A DNA stretch of 64,000 bases from Deltaproteobacteria bacterium (GCA_016218805.1 JACRCW010000109.1:1-64000), one strand, 5' to 3'; numbered from the stretch's first letter, positions 8,365 through 17,755 are shown. Notes: generated by a model not told the origin, from the letters alone. Made by a program: numbers and translations.

Positions 8365-10110
8365 TCACATGTATTCGGGCGCGGGTACGCCCAGCACCGC
8401 CAGGCCGCTGCGCAGCGTGAGGCGCACGGCGTCCGTGAGCATCAGGCGCGCGTGGCGGAGCGGGTCATTCCCGTCCAGCAGGACGCGCTTGGTGGCGTCC
8501 TGGTTGCCCGCGGTGAAGTAGCGGCTGAATGCGGCGGCCACCTCCAGCAGCACGCGCGCCACGTGGCTGGGCTCGTTGTCCTCAATGCCCTGGCGCACCG
8601 CGCCGGGCAGCGCGGCCAGGGCGCGCAGGACGGCCTGCTCCTCGGGCAGGACCAGCAGCGCGGCGTCCGCCGACGCGGGCGCGCCGCCGCCCTTGCGCAG
8701 GATGCTGCACGCGCGCGCGTGAGTGTACTGCAGGTACGCGCCCGTGTGGCCCTCAAAGGAAAGCACCTGTTCCCAGTCAAACTCATAGTCTGACGTGCGC
8801 TTGTTCTTGAGGTCACCAAACACCACGGCGCCCAGGCCCACCTGCTCGGCCAGTTCTTCGGGGTTGTCCGTGTGGATGCGGCCGGCCTTGGCGTTCTCGC
8901 GCACCTTCTCCAGCGCGCGGGCGCGGGCTTCGTCCAGCACGTCAGTGAGCAGCACCACCTGGCCCGCGCGCGTGCTCATCCCGTGCACGCGTCCAAAGTT
9001 CACGTGCACCATGTTCTCCGCAAACGGCTTGCCCATGCGCTTGAGCACGGTGAAGAACTGCCGGAAATGCAGCGCCTGGTCCGTGGCCACCACGTACAGC
9101 GCCCGGTCAAAGTGGAAGCGCGCGTGGCGGTCCATCGCCGCGGCGAGATCGCGCGTGGCGTACAGCGTGCTCCCGTCGTTCTTCTTGAGCAGCACGGGCG
9201 GTTCGTTCTCCGCGTACGGCATGTCCACAATCAGCGCGCCGTCACTCTCCCTGACGCCCACCGTGCGGCGGATCTCCTCAATCACCGCGTCCATGCGGTC
9301 CTGGTAGAAGCTCTCACCCTCCATGTGTTCAAACCGGATGCCCAGCCGCGCGTAGACCTTGCCAAACTGCTCCACGCTGGTTTCACGGAACTCCCGCCAC
9401 AGCTTGAGCGCCTCCCCGTCCCCCTCCTCCATGCGCTTGAAGAAAGCGCGCGCCTTCTCGTCGTACGCGGGGTCCGCTTCGGCCTTCTTGTTGGCCTTGA
9501 CGTACACCTCCACCAGGTGCGCCATCTCGCCACGGCGGGCGGGGTCCCCAAAGTCCCCATACCCCACGGCCACCAGGCCGAATTGTTTGCCCCAGTCCCC
9601 CAGGTAGTTGATGCCCTCCACGCGCCAGCCGCCGGCCCGGTACAGGTTGGCCAGCGCGTGGCCAATCACCGTGGAGCGGATGTGGTGGAACGCAATGGGC
9701 TTGGCAATGTTGGGAGACGAATAGTCAATGACCACCGTCCTGCCCTGCCCCTCCGCGTTGTGCCCCCACGCCGTGCCCGCCGCCCGCACAGCGTCCACCA
9801 CACGCGCGCTGAACGGCATCACTGCAAAGCGCGCGTTGACGTACGGGCCTGCCGGGATGACGTCCAACCCCGGGACCTGCACCTTGGCCGCCAGGTCCGC
9901 GGCAATGGCCGGCGGCGCCTTGCGCAGCTTCTTGGCCAGGCTGAACGCGGGGAACTGCAGGTCCCCGTGCGCCGGGTCCGCGGTCTTCACCTCGCGCGCA
10001 ATGTCCTCACGCGGCACATCCGCGGCGGCGGCCAGCGCGGCAATGAACTGGTTGCGGTAGTCCTGGAACACGTCAGCGTGTGGCGTCATGGGCGCGGTGC
10101 TGTACGCCAT
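8365..10110 (-). CDS. argS: Arginyl-tRNA synthetase
   Basis: ArgRS charges tRNA-Arg with arginine. The 581-aa class I enzyme has an Add-1-like N-terminal domain, the catalytic Rossmann fold and an all-helical DALR anticodon-binding domain (YLQYTHARACSIL onwards). The usual HIGH signature (as in FHVGHLRS) is replaced by IAFHHIRST directly after SSPNIAKP. The KMSK region reads GMSTRAG, as is usual in ArgRS. GDWGKQFG is also conserved. The start is the ATG at 10110; a second ATG at 10089 is possible. It probably stands alone: the upstream gene ends 23 bases away on the same strand. Confidence 0.95.
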   Translation of the reverse strand: MAYSTAPMTPHADVFQDYRNQFIAALAAAADVPREDIAREVKTADPAHGDLQFPAFSLAKKLRKAPPAIAADLAAKVQVPGLDVIPAGPYVNARFAVMPFSARVVDAVRAAGTAWGHNAEGQGRTVVIDYSSPNIAKPIAFHHIRSTVIGHALANLYRAGGWRVEGINYLGDWGKQFGLVAVGYGDFGDPARRGEMAHLVEVYVKANKKAEADPAYDEKARAFFKRMEEGDGEALKLWREFRETSVEQFGKVYARLGIRFEHMEGESFYQDRMDAVIEEIRRTVGVRESDGALIVDMPYAENEPPVLLKKNDGSTLYATRDLAAAMDRHARFHFDRALYVVATDQALHFRQFFTVLKRMGKPFAENMVHVNFGRVHGMSTRAGQVVLLTDVLDEARARALEKVRENAKAGRIHTDNPEELAEQVGLGAVVFGDLKNKRTSDYEFDWEQVLSFEGHTGAYLQYTHARACSILRKGGGAPASADAALLVLPEEQAVLRALAALPGAVRQGIEDNEPSHVARVLLEVAAAFSRYFTAGNQDATKRVLLDGNDPLRHARLMLTDAVRLTLRSGLAVLGVPAPEYM

Positions 10111-10133
10111 GCGCGCGCGCCTGCAAAGCGCGG

Positions 10134-10817
10134 TCAGAACACCAGGGCCGCGTCGGAACCGCCGCCCTCCGGCGTGGACTCGGGCGGCGCCTCCTGGTCC
10201 AGCCCCATGCCCTGGTCCTCCGCCTGCTGGCTGGGCTTGGGCGGGCGCTCTTCCTTCTCCATGGGCGGGTCAATGTCCTGGCGGATGGCGTACCAGCCGC
10301 GCTGGATCATCTTGAAGCCCAGCCACGGCGTGCACGCCACAAAGCTGAAACACATGACCGCGTTGAAGAGACTGAAGAAGCTCTGCTGCACATCGGTGCC
10401 GCGGTTGAACACACCCACGCAGCCGTCCTTGAACCCGCTGGTGAAGAACACGTAGACCGCGGCCATGGCGCCCAGCACCGCCAGCGCCAGGCTGAGCAGG
10501 GCCAGGAAGATGGCCAGCGGCGCCGTGGCAATGAACCACCCTCCGCAGCAGATGAAGCAGCCGCCGCTGAGGTTCTTCACCCACGCATAGCGCCCCCACG
10601 GCACGTAGCCGTCCAGCAGCGCGTCCCACGGGAAGGGCACGTACATGTGCCCCCAGATGACCGCGTCCCACGGGTTGGGTCCGTCCTGGGCGGCCACCGT
10701 GGCCAGCGCCTCCGGCGCGGGGTGCACCAGCGGCGCCGCCGCCGCGGTAGAGGCTGCGTTCAGCACCGCCAGAAAGGCCATCACCGCCAGCAACTCACGA
10801 AGCCCGCCCAGCCGCAT
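10134..10817 (-). CDS. Membrane protein of unknown function
   Basis: The 227-aa protein has an N-terminal signal or membrane segment (LLAVMAFLAVLNAAS), a periplasmic-looking stretch rich in Trp/Pro (NPWDAVIWGHMYVPFPWDALL), and then two strong membrane segments around residues 95-130 and 145-165. Several cysteines cluster in GGCFICCGG just before a membrane segment. The C-terminal 45 residues are charged and Pro/Glu-rich. No family is recognised. It lies just upstream of argS on the same strand and is divergent from the lipoprotein gene at 11005. Confidence 0.65.
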   Translation of the reverse strand: MRLGGLRELLAVMAFLAVLNAASTAAAAPLVHPAPEALATVAAQDGPNPWDAVIWGHMYVPFPWDALLDGYVPWGRYAWVKNLSGGCFICCGGWFIATAPLAIFLALLSLALAVLGAMAAVYVFFTSGFKDGCVGVFNRGTDVQQSFFSLFNAVMCFSFVACTPWLGFKMIQRGWYAIRQDIDPPMEKEERPPKPSQQAEDQGMGLDQEAPPESTPEGGGSDAALVF

Positions 10818-10833
10818 GCGCGCCTCCCACCTT

Positions 10834-10868
10834 CCGGATGCGGGCGCACGCTACCGCAAGGCATCCGG
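10834..10868. promoter_or_regulatory. Perfect 8-bp inverted repeat in a divergent intergenic region
   Basis: CCGGATGC at 10834-10841 and GCATCCGG at 10861-10868 are exact reverse complements with a 19-base spacer. The element lies 17-51 bases upstream of the minus-strand membrane protein start. It could be a protein-binding site or a leader hairpin. With 8-bp arms in high-GC DNA, chance is a real alternative. Confidence 0.3.
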
Positions 10869-11004
10869 GCGAAGCGAACGTGACGTCGGGCACATGGGGA
10901 CCCTCGCTTTCCATTCCGCACGCCCGCGTTGTCGATCAAGGATGTGCGTGGTAGCCCACGTCCAGGCCGCCGGTCCGGCGGTCCCATGAACAAGGGAGAT
11001 GCTC

Positions 11005-12822
11005 ATGAAGCGGTTCCACTGGCGTTTTGCGGTTGCGGGCGGTGCGTTGTGTATGGCGGCGCTGGCCTCCGGCTGTTCCGGCTCCACCACGCCGGAAGAC
11101 GAAGGGTCCTCCTCATCGTCATCGTCATCCGGCGGGGGCGGCTCCAGCGGAACCTCCGCGGGGAGCTCATCCAGCCGCGCTTCTTCGTCCGCCGGCGGGA
11201 GTTCCTCCGCGCTGCACTCCAGCAGCGCCGCCCCGGCCTCATCCGCGCTTGCCTCCTCCTCCGCGCTGGCCGCCTCGTCGTCGGCGCTTCCCTCCTCCTC
11301 CGCGGCGGCATCCTCCTCCGAGTCACCGCCCTCCTCCGCCGGGCCCTCCTCGTCAGCGGGCGGCAGCTCCGGCAGCGTGGCGTCCTCCGCCGCCGGCGGG
11401 TCATCCTCCGCGGGAACGGCGTCCTCCAGCGCGGGCAACAGCAGCTCCGCGCGCACCGCCGGCGAATGGTACCGGGACTTCCGCGCCGCCCTGTGCACCG
11501 CGGAGAACAACTGCGCGGGTACGCGCGGCCGCGAATACAGCTCACTGGCGGCGTGCAACGCCACGCTGGACCTGGAAGAGGCCTACCGCGTGGCCATTGG
11601 CCAGCAGGGCGTGGACGCGTTTGTGAACAGCCACTACGCCGTCCCGGATCCCACCGCGGGGCAGGCGTGCATTGACGCCATCACCGCACTCACCGGGGCC
11701 GCCTGTGACGTCCCCGTCCAGACCCTGACGGAATGCAACGCCGCCATTGATCCGCTCAACGCGGTGGCCCGCGGCAGCCAGTGTGACGCGGACCACCTGT
11801 GTGATGACGACGTTGACGTGTGCAAGCCGCTCACCGCCAGCAACGGCGGCTACCTTGACTGCTCCACGTGCGTGGCGCTCATCTCCAACGGAAACGCCTG
11901 CGCCGGCCATGACGACTGCGCCTCCGGGTACTGCAATCCCGCCACCAACGTCTGCCAGACGGCACCCAGCTCGCAGTCAGGCATTGGCGTGACCTGCGCG
12001 GACGGGAGTGACTGCCTGGGCAACCTCCGCTGCGTGGGCCAGGCGGGCAGCACCACCTGCCAGCCGCGCGGGGCGGTGAACGCCGCGTGCGACGGGCCGC
12101 TGGCCACCAACCGCACCCACGCGCCGTGCCTGGCGGACCTGGACTGCGTCACCGATGCCAACGCCGCGGTGGGGACGTGCCAGGCGCGCCTGGCCAACGG
12201 GCAGACGTGCCGGCGCGACGCGTTCAGCCTGGTCATTGTCCCGCGGGCCGCCCCCCTCCCGGACGACGTCTTCCTGGTCCAGACCGCCGCGACGTGCATG
12301 AACTTCTGCAACTACGCCGCGCGTGACTCCGCCACCGGCACGTGCGGGACGCGGACCACCATGCCCGTGGACTCCGAACCCTGCACGGGGCTGGCGTCGT
12401 TCGCGCCCATGGCGTGCGGGAGCTACACGGACGCCTACGCCGTGCCCGGCCTGGCCACCAGTCCGCTGGTTGTCAACGGCAACACCTACACCAAGGTTGC
12501 CCTCACCAGCTGTGAGTGCTCCACCAAGTCCGCCACCGGCGCCTGCCTGGATGACGGCCACTGCAAGGCGGCGCAATGCAACAACGCGGCCTTCCCCGCC
12601 AATGGCACCGTCACGCTGGGCACGTGCGAGCCGCTGTCCACCAGGAACACCGCGTGCAACGAGGATACGGACTGCACCACGGGGCTGTGCACCGCCAGCC
12701 TGTGTGCGGACCCGTTGGCCAACGGCCAGGCGTGCCGGCGGGACAGCAACTGCGCCAGCGGCTACTGCGCGGTGGATGACGTGGCGCCCACGTGCAAGGA
12801 CCTGCTGATCTGCCCGCCGTGA
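11005..12822 (+). CDS. Lipoprotein with Ser-rich linker and cysteine-rich repeats
   Basis: A 605-aa surface protein. The signal peptide ends in LASGC, a plausible lipobox. Residues of about 30-150 are almost pure Ser/Ala/Gly (poly-Ser runs), forming a long flexible linker. The rest is cysteine-rich with repeated units of the type CxxDxxCxSGYCxxxxxxC (GHDDCASGYC, DGSDCLGNLRC, DTDCTTGLC, DSNCASGYC), resembling the EB/Dickkopf-like repeats common in secreted myxobacterial proteins. The start at 11005 has AAGGGAG six bases upstream; an in-frame ATG at 10999 directly abuts that site. Its role may be adhesion or ligand binding, but this is not shown. Confidence 0.8.
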   Translation: MKRFHWRFAVAGGALCMAALASGCSGSTTPEDEGSSSSSSSSGGGGSSGTSAGSSSSRASSSAGGSSSALHSSSAAPASSALASSSALAASSSALPSSSAAASSSESPPSSAGPSSSAGGSSGSVASSAAGGSSSAGTASSSAGNSSSARTAGEWYRDFRAALCTAENNCAGTRGREYSSLAACNATLDLEEAYRVAIGQQGVDAFVNSHYAVPDPTAGQACIDAITALTGAACDVPVQTLTECNAAIDPLNAVARGSQCDADHLCDDDVDVCKPLTASNGGYLDCSTCVALISNGNACAGHDDCASGYCNPATNVCQTAPSSQSGIGVTCADGSDCLGNLRCVGQAGSTTCQPRGAVNAACDGPLATNRTHAPCLADLDCVTDANAAVGTCQARLANGQTCRRDAFSLVIVPRAAPLPDDVFLVQTAATCMNFCNYAARDSATGTCGTRTTMPVDSEPCTGLASFAPMACGSYTDAYAVPGLATSPLVVNGNTYTKVALTSCECSTKSATGACLDDGHCKAAQCNNAAFPANGTVTLGTCEPLSTRNTACNEDTDCTTGLCTASLCADPLANGQACRRDSNCASGYCAVDDVAPTCKDLLICPP

Positions 12823-12836
12823 CCGGGAGGATGAGG

Positions 12837-13652
12837 TCAACCCGCGCGCGCCGCCCGCCATGACGTGAGCCACAGGTAGGGCGGCGCAAACGGCACCACG
12901 AACACCGCCAGCCAGCCCGCGCCATCGGTGGCGCCGGCCCAGGCCACCAACACAAAGAACAGCGCGGCGGCCAGCGCACGCGGGCCCATGATTGCCAGGG
13001 GAACCGCACCCCGGTGACGACGGAGAAACAGCGTGGCCACCAGGGCGGCCGCCGCGGAGACCCACGGCAGGACCCAACCGGCCACCGGGGCACGCAGGCC
13101 CCAGCGCAGCCCGCCCCACCACGCGGCCAGCAGCACCACGTGCGTGCCGGCGGCCGGCGCCAACAGGCGCGCCCACGCCGGCCAACCCCGGTCCAACGCC
13201 GCGCACGCCAGCCCCGCGTAGGCTGACCAGCCCACCAGGCCAATCACGGGCACGCCAAACACCGCGCCCTCCTCCCACGCCCACAACCCGCACCGCACGC
13301 TCACCGCTTCCACCAGCGTGGCGTCCGCCAACACCAGCAGCGCCACCCCCAGCGCGCGCCGCCCGGGGTGTTGCGTGAGCCGCGCCACCACCTGCCGTGC
13401 GGACAACACCACCGCCGGCCAGATGCAGCCCACCATGACGGGCACCGCTACGGCCTTCACGCTCCACGCCGGGCTGTACGCGTAGAAACGATAGAACGCG
13501 ATGCACGTCTCCTCGCCCAGGACCGCGCCGAGGCCGATGACCAGCGCGTCGCGCAGCATGGGCCCGCGTGCGGCGCGCGGCTGCGCCAACACAAACGCCG
13601 CCAGGATGGGCACGCTCAGCGCCTCCACCACGCTGACCACGTTCAACCCCAT
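12837..13652 (-). CDS. Polytopic membrane protein resembling carotenoid hydratase CruF
   Basis: The 271-aa protein has seven or eight hydrophobic segments. The motif WAWEEGAVFGVPVIGLVGW (about residues 130-150) and an earlier GEETCIAFYRFYAY segment resemble the two acidic-plus-aromatic signatures of the CruF/PF04240 carotenoid family, which hydrates or modifies carotenoid ends. It is divergent from a UbiA-type prenyltransferase with only about 35-50 bases between starts. In haloarchaea CruF and a UbiA lycopene elongase act together in C50 carotenoid synthesis, which makes the pairing suggestive. The family call is by pattern only; it could be another small integral membrane family. Confidence 0.5.
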   Translation of the reverse strand: MGLNVVSVVEALSVPILAAFVLAQPRAARGPMLRDALVIGLGAVLGEETCIAFYRFYAYSPAWSVKAVAVPVMVGCIWPAVVLSARQVVARLTQHPGRRALGVALLVLADATLVEAVSVRCGLWAWEEGAVFGVPVIGLVGWSAYAGLACAALDRGWPAWARLLAPAAGTHVVLLAAWWGGLRWGLRAPVAGWVLPWVSAAAALVATLFLRRHRGAVPLAIMGPRALAAALFFVLVAWAGATDGAGWLAVFVVPFAPPYLWLTSWRAARAG

Positions 13653-13700
13653 GCGGCCCTCCGTTGACGCGCGGCCGGCGCGTGCGTGAGCCTGCCGTGC

Positions 13701-14594
13701 ATGACGCCCTCCACGTCGGCGTGGGCCGTGTTCCAGATGGTGACGCGTCCGCACATCCTGGCCATCGCGGGATTTGCCTCGCTGGTGTTCGGGTGGCTGT
13801 TTGACGGGGCCTTCCATCCCCTGTTCCCCGCGCTTGTCGCCGCGGACTGGTTCGTCGTCAACCTCCTCAACCGCGTGGTGGACCTGCCTGAAGACGCCCG
13901 CAACGGTGTGCCCGGCACGGCCTTCCTCGCCCGCCACGGCACCGCCGTCACCGTCGCCACGTGCGCGTTCTTTGCCGCGGTGCTGGCGGTGGGCCACCTG
14001 TTGCTGCCCGCAGCCACACCGCTGCGCGTGGCCTTCCACGTCATTGGCTTTGCGTACAACTACCGCGTCATCCCGTGGCCCGGCGGGCGCACCCGCTTCA
14101 AACAGATGTACGCGCTCAAGAACACATCCAGCGCGCTGCTGTTTGTGCTGTCCGTGATCCTGCTCCCGCTGTACGGCAGCGGCCACGCGGAGGACGCGCT
14201 CGCCTGGGAGCGCGCAGGCTGGCTCATTGCGTTCTTCTTCCCGCTGGAGCTGACCTATGAGGTCCTCTACGACCTGCGGGACGTCGACGGGGACCGCGCA
14301 GAGCGCATTCCCACCTTTCCCGTGGTGCACGGCGAGCGCTGGGCCTACGCCGTGTGCTTCCTCGCCGTCACCTGGAGCATGCTGGTGCCTGTCGTTGGTC
14401 ACCTTGCCGGCCCGCTGCGCCTGCGCGAGGCCGTGCTTGCCGCGGGCGCGCTGCAGCAATTCATGGTGTTCCTGTGGATCCGCCGCGTAGGTCCCACCGG
14501 GCCGCGCGTGGTCAACGTCACCTACCTGGGGGCCAGCCAACTCGCGTCGTATTGCGCCTGGGTCGCGGTTGGGCTGCCGGTGTTTGATGCGTAA
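13701..14594 (+). CDS. UbiA-family prenyltransferase
   Basis: These membrane enzymes transfer a prenyl group from a prenyl diphosphate to a ring or hydrophobic acceptor. The 297-aa protein shows both Asp-rich motifs: NRVVDLPED at about residue 57 and DLRDVDGDRAERIPTFPVV at about 197-215. Seven to nine membrane segments surround them. The acceptor cannot be told from sequence; the divergent CruF-like neighbour points to a carotenoid or another isoprenoid. The ATG at 13701 is used; a GTG at 13686 would add five residues, and neither has a clear ribosome-binding site. Confidence 0.85.
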   Translation: MTPSTSAWAVFQMVTRPHILAIAGFASLVFGWLFDGAFHPLFPALVAADWFVVNLLNRVVDLPEDARNGVPGTAFLARHGTAVTVATCAFFAAVLAVGHLLLPAATPLRVAFHVIGFAYNYRVIPWPGGRTRFKQMYALKNTSSALLFVLSVILLPLYGSGHAEDALAWERAGWLIAFFFPLELTYEVLYDLRDVDGDRAERIPTFPVVHGERWAYAVCFLAVTWSMLVPVVGHLAGPLRLREAVLAAGALQQFMVFLWIRRVGPTGPRVVNVTYLGASQLASYCAWVAVGLPVFDA

Positions 14595-14722
14595 CCGCGC
14601 GTAAGAACGCCAAATCACGCCCGCCGGCTCCCGGCTGACGGAACGTCATGGCCCATCCGCCGTCAGGCCCATTCCCTGCGCCCGCGGATCGGCGTACAAG
14701 GTCCCTCCACCGGGGGCGGTGC

Positions 14723-15088
14723 ATGCGAATCCTTCTGGCAGATGACGAGCCGCAGGTGCTCGAACTGGTCACGGAGATCCTGGAATCCGCGGGCCACGCC
14801 GTGTGCACCGCCACGGACGGCAACACCGCGCTGCAGGCGCTGCTGACCCGCGGTGACGTGGATGCGCTGGTGACCGACTACGAGATGCCGCACCTCACCG
14901 GCGGAGACCTGGCGCGGGTGTTCCGCGCGCAGCACCCGGATGCGCCCATCTGCATGATCTCCGGTGACGTGGCGCTGGCCCCGCAGCTGGCCCCGGAGCT
15001 GGACGCGCTGGGGATCACGTTTGTGTCCAAGCCGTTTTCGCAGGTGGCGCTGCTGGGGGCCCTGGGAGCGCGCTCAGCCCGGCAGTGA
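14723..15088 (+). CDS. Single-domain response regulator
   Basis: A 121-aa receiver domain with no output domain. The acidic pair is in LLADDEPQV, the phospho-acceptor Asp in DALVTDYEMP, the conserved Thr/Ser position in ICMISGD and the Lys in FVSKPF. Such stand-alone receivers act as phosphate relays or bind other proteins. No histidine kinase is adjacent. Its end overlaps the convergent metal ATPase gene by 15 bases. The start at 14723 gives the standard MRILLADDE beginning. Confidence 0.9.
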   Translation: MRILLADDEPQVLELVTEILESAGHAVCTATDGNTALQALLTRGDVDALVTDYEMPHLTGGDLARVFRAQHPDAPICMISGDVALAPQLAPELDALGITFVSKPFSQVALLGALGARSARQ

Positions 15089-17755
15089 CGGCGGCGCCTT
15101 CCAGCCCAGCAGGCGCAAGCCGTTGGCCACCACCAGCAGCGTGCTGCCTTCATGCAGCACCACCGCTTCGGCAATGCGCACCCAGCCAAAGATGGACGCC
15201 GTCACCAGCACCGCGCTCACTCCCAGCGAGATGACCAGGTTCTGCCGGATGGCCCGGGTGGCGGCCCGCGCCAGGGCCACGGCAAACGGGAGCTTGCGCA
15301 GGTCATCCGCCATCAGCACCACGTCCGCGGTCTCCAGCGCCACGTCGCTGCCGGCACCGCCCATGGCCACTCCCACGCTGGCGCTGGCCAGTGCGGGCGC
15401 ATCGTTGACGCCGTCACCCACCATGGCCACGCCGCCGTGGCGCGTGAGTTCGCGCAGCGCGCGCACCTTGCCCTCGGGCATCAGCGGCGCACGGGGCTCA
15501 TTGATGCCCAGCTGCGCCGCCACCGCTTTGGCCACGCGGATGTTGTCACCGGACAGCATCACGGTCTTCTCAATGCCCAGCGCATAGAGCGCCTTGAGCG
15601 TCTCGCGCGCCTCCGGGCGCGCGGTGTCCGCCACGCCCATCACGCCCAGGAACTGCCCGCCGTGGCGCACCAGCATGGTGGTCTGCCCCTGGTCCTGGCA
15701 CGCGCCCACCTTGGCCTTGAGGGCCTCAGGCACCTCGTCCGCTGCGAACATGTCCAGGCTGCCCACCGCCACCTGCTGCCCGTCCACGTGGGCGTGGATG
15801 CCCTTGCCGTGCAGCACTTCCGCGTTGGTGGCGGGCGCCGGCTCCACGCCCCGCTCCCTGGCGCCCAGGACCACCGCGTGCGCAATGGGATGGCTGGACA
15901 GCGCCTCGGCGCCGGCGGCTGCGCGCAGCAGGTCCTTCTCGGAAACACCGTCCGCCACGTGCAGCGCCACCAGCCGCGGCTTGCCCACCGTGAGCGTGCC
16001 CGTCTTGTCAAACGCGATTGCGCGGACCTTGCCCAGCGCTTCCAGGTGCGCGCCGCCCTTCATCAACACGCCGCCGCGCGCGGCGCGGGCCACGGCGGAC
16101 AACACCGCGGAGGGCGTGGAGATGGCCAGCGCGCACGGGCTGGCGGCCACCAGCAGGGACACGGCGCGCAGCATGGCCTGCTGCCACGGCGTGCCCATGT
16201 AATACAGCGCAATGCCCAGCGCCGGCGCCGCCACCAGGATGATGGGCACAAACGCCTTCTCCAGCCGCGCGGTGAAGCGCTGCGTGGGGCTCTTCTGCGC
16301 CTCCGCTTCGGACACCATGTCGATCACGCGCGCCAGCGCGCTCTCGCTGGACAGTCTGCTCACCTCCACGTCCAGCGCGCGGTCCGTGTTGATGGACCCG
16401 GCGAACACCTCGTCTCCCGGCCCCTTGGCCACCGGCACGGATTCGCCCGTGAGCGCGACCTGGTCCAGGCTGGACTGGCCCGCGCGGATGACCCCGTCCA
16501 GCGGCACGCGGTCACCCGGCCGGACAATGATGACGTCACCGCGGCGCACCTGCGCGGTGTCCAGTTCCACCACGGTGTCCCCGCGCTTCACGCGTGCCTT
16601 CTCCGGCCGCAGCTTGCTCAGCGCCTCAATGGCCTGGCGCGCGCGGTCCATGGCGCGGTGTTCCAGCGCGTGGCCCATGCTGAACAGGAACAGCAGGAAC
16701 GCGCCCTCAAACCACGCGCCCAGCACGCCCGCGCCAATGGCGGCCAGGATCATCAGCGTCTCAATGTCAAACCGCAGCTGCCGCACGCTGTTGATGGCGT
16801 TCTGCGCGGCGAAGACGCCGCCGGTGGCCAGCCCCAGCGCGTACAGCGGCGTGGTGAACGTGGCGGGCGCCCAGCCCATCTTCTCCAGCACCAGGCCCAC
16901 GGCCAGGAACACGCCGGAGGCAATGGACAGCGGCATGGCCAGGCGCGGGGCCAGCCCGCCCGCACCGCCGTGGAAGCTGCACGCGTGTCCGGCCTGGATT
17001 TCCTCCAGGTCGTACCCCAGCGCACGCAGGCGCTTCTCCACGTCGCCTTCGGTCACGCGCTCCGTGTCGTATTCAATCACCAGGCGCTCGGCGGCATAGG
17101 CCACGTTGGCGGACAACACGCCGGGAAGGCGGTTGAGCGAGTGCTCAATGACGGTGGCGCACTGCGCACTGGCCATCCCGCGGACAAACCAGGTGCGGTG
17201 CAGGTACTGCTTGGCCACGCGCGCACCGGTCTCGCGCACGCGTGCCACCAGCGCGTCCCGCTGCACCACCGCGTCGTCGTAATGGACGCAGACCTGGGGG
17301 AAGCCCTGGTCCCGGCGAAGGTGCGCGTCCACCACGCCGGGTTGCGCCTCCAGCATCCGCTCCAGCTGTTCAAACCGCCCCACCTCGTCGGTCTCCTGCG
17401 GCAGCAGGTGCGCCAGGTCCAACTGGAGGGCGGCGCCGCCGCTCTCCGCCGCCAGGAACGTCGGTGGCTTCTCGGGCGGTGGTCCGTGATCGTGGCCGTG
17501 CTCGTGACTGTGCGCGTGGTCGTGCCCGCCGTGCTGCTCCTCCGCGTGCGCCGGCTCGTGCCCGCAGCCCGCGCCGTGCACATGCCCGCCGTTGGTGTGC
17601 TCCTCCTCGTGCGCGTGCTCGTGCTCGCAGGACGCGTCATGGACGTGGCCGCCGGCCGCGCCCCGGCCCATCATCATGCCCCCCGGACGCCGGCTGCCCA
17701 CCGAGACCCGGACGATTCCCTCACCACCCTCGTCCTTCTTCTCGTTGTCACCCAT
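15074..17755 (-). CDS. P1B-type heavy-metal ATPase with His-rich N-terminus
   Basis: An 893-aa metal-exporting P-type ATPase. Residues of about 37-92 are His-rich (clusters such as GHDHAHSHEHGHDHG). Two HMA-like folds follow, but the usual CxxC is reduced to one Cys (SAQC). Core motifs: TGES in the actuator domain, SPC at 539-541, DKTGT at 583, the HP motif at 622, GDGVNDAP at 780 and HEGST at 868 in the last membrane part. SPC plus HEGS/GT is the P1B-4 pattern, a class linked to Co, Zn, Fe or Ni. AGGAGG precedes the ATG. It is the last gene of a minus-strand run with two vWA genes 15 and about 1000 bases upstream. Confidence 0.93.
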   Translation of the reverse strand: MGDNEKKDEGGEGIVRVSVGSRRPGGMMMGRGAAGGHVHDASCEHEHAHEEEHTNGGHVHGAGCGHEPAHAEEQHGGHDHAHSHEHGHDHGPPPEKPPTFLAAESGGAALQLDLAHLLPQETDEVGRFEQLERMLEAQPGVVDAHLRRDQGFPQVCVHYDDAVVQRDALVARVRETGARVAKQYLHRTWFVRGMASAQCATVIEHSLNRLPGVLSANVAYAAERLVIEYDTERVTEGDVEKRLRALGYDLEEIQAGHACSFHGGAGGLAPRLAMPLSIASGVFLAVGLVLEKMGWAPATFTTPLYALGLATGGVFAAQNAINSVRQLRFDIETLMILAAIGAGVLGAWFEGAFLLFLFSMGHALEHRAMDRARQAIEALSKLRPEKARVKRGDTVVELDTAQVRRGDVIIVRPGDRVPLDGVIRAGQSSLDQVALTGESVPVAKGPGDEVFAGSINTDRALDVEVSRLSSESALARVIDMVSEAEAQKSPTQRFTARLEKAFVPIILVAAPALGIALYYMGTPWQQAMLRAVSLLVAASPCALAISTPSAVLSAVARAARGGVLMKGGAHLEALGKVRAIAFDKTGTLTVGKPRLVALHVADGVSEKDLLRAAAGAEALSSHPIAHAVVLGARERGVEPAPATNAEVLHGKGIHAHVDGQQVAVGSLDMFAADEVPEALKAKVGACQDQGQTTMLVRHGGQFLGVMGVADTARPEARETLKALYALGIEKTVMLSGDNIRVAKAVAAQLGINEPRAPLMPEGKVRALRELTRHGGVAMVGDGVNDAPALASASVGVAMGGAGSDVALETADVVLMADDLRKLPFAVALARAATRAIRQNLVISLGVSAVLVTASIFGWVRIAEAVVLHEGSTLLVVANGLRLLGWKAPPSLPG

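Noticed and set aside
8872..10455. A 527-codon plus-strand frame opposite argS
   Set aside because: Antisense shadow of argS, extending into the neighbouring membrane protein gene on the same strand as argS.
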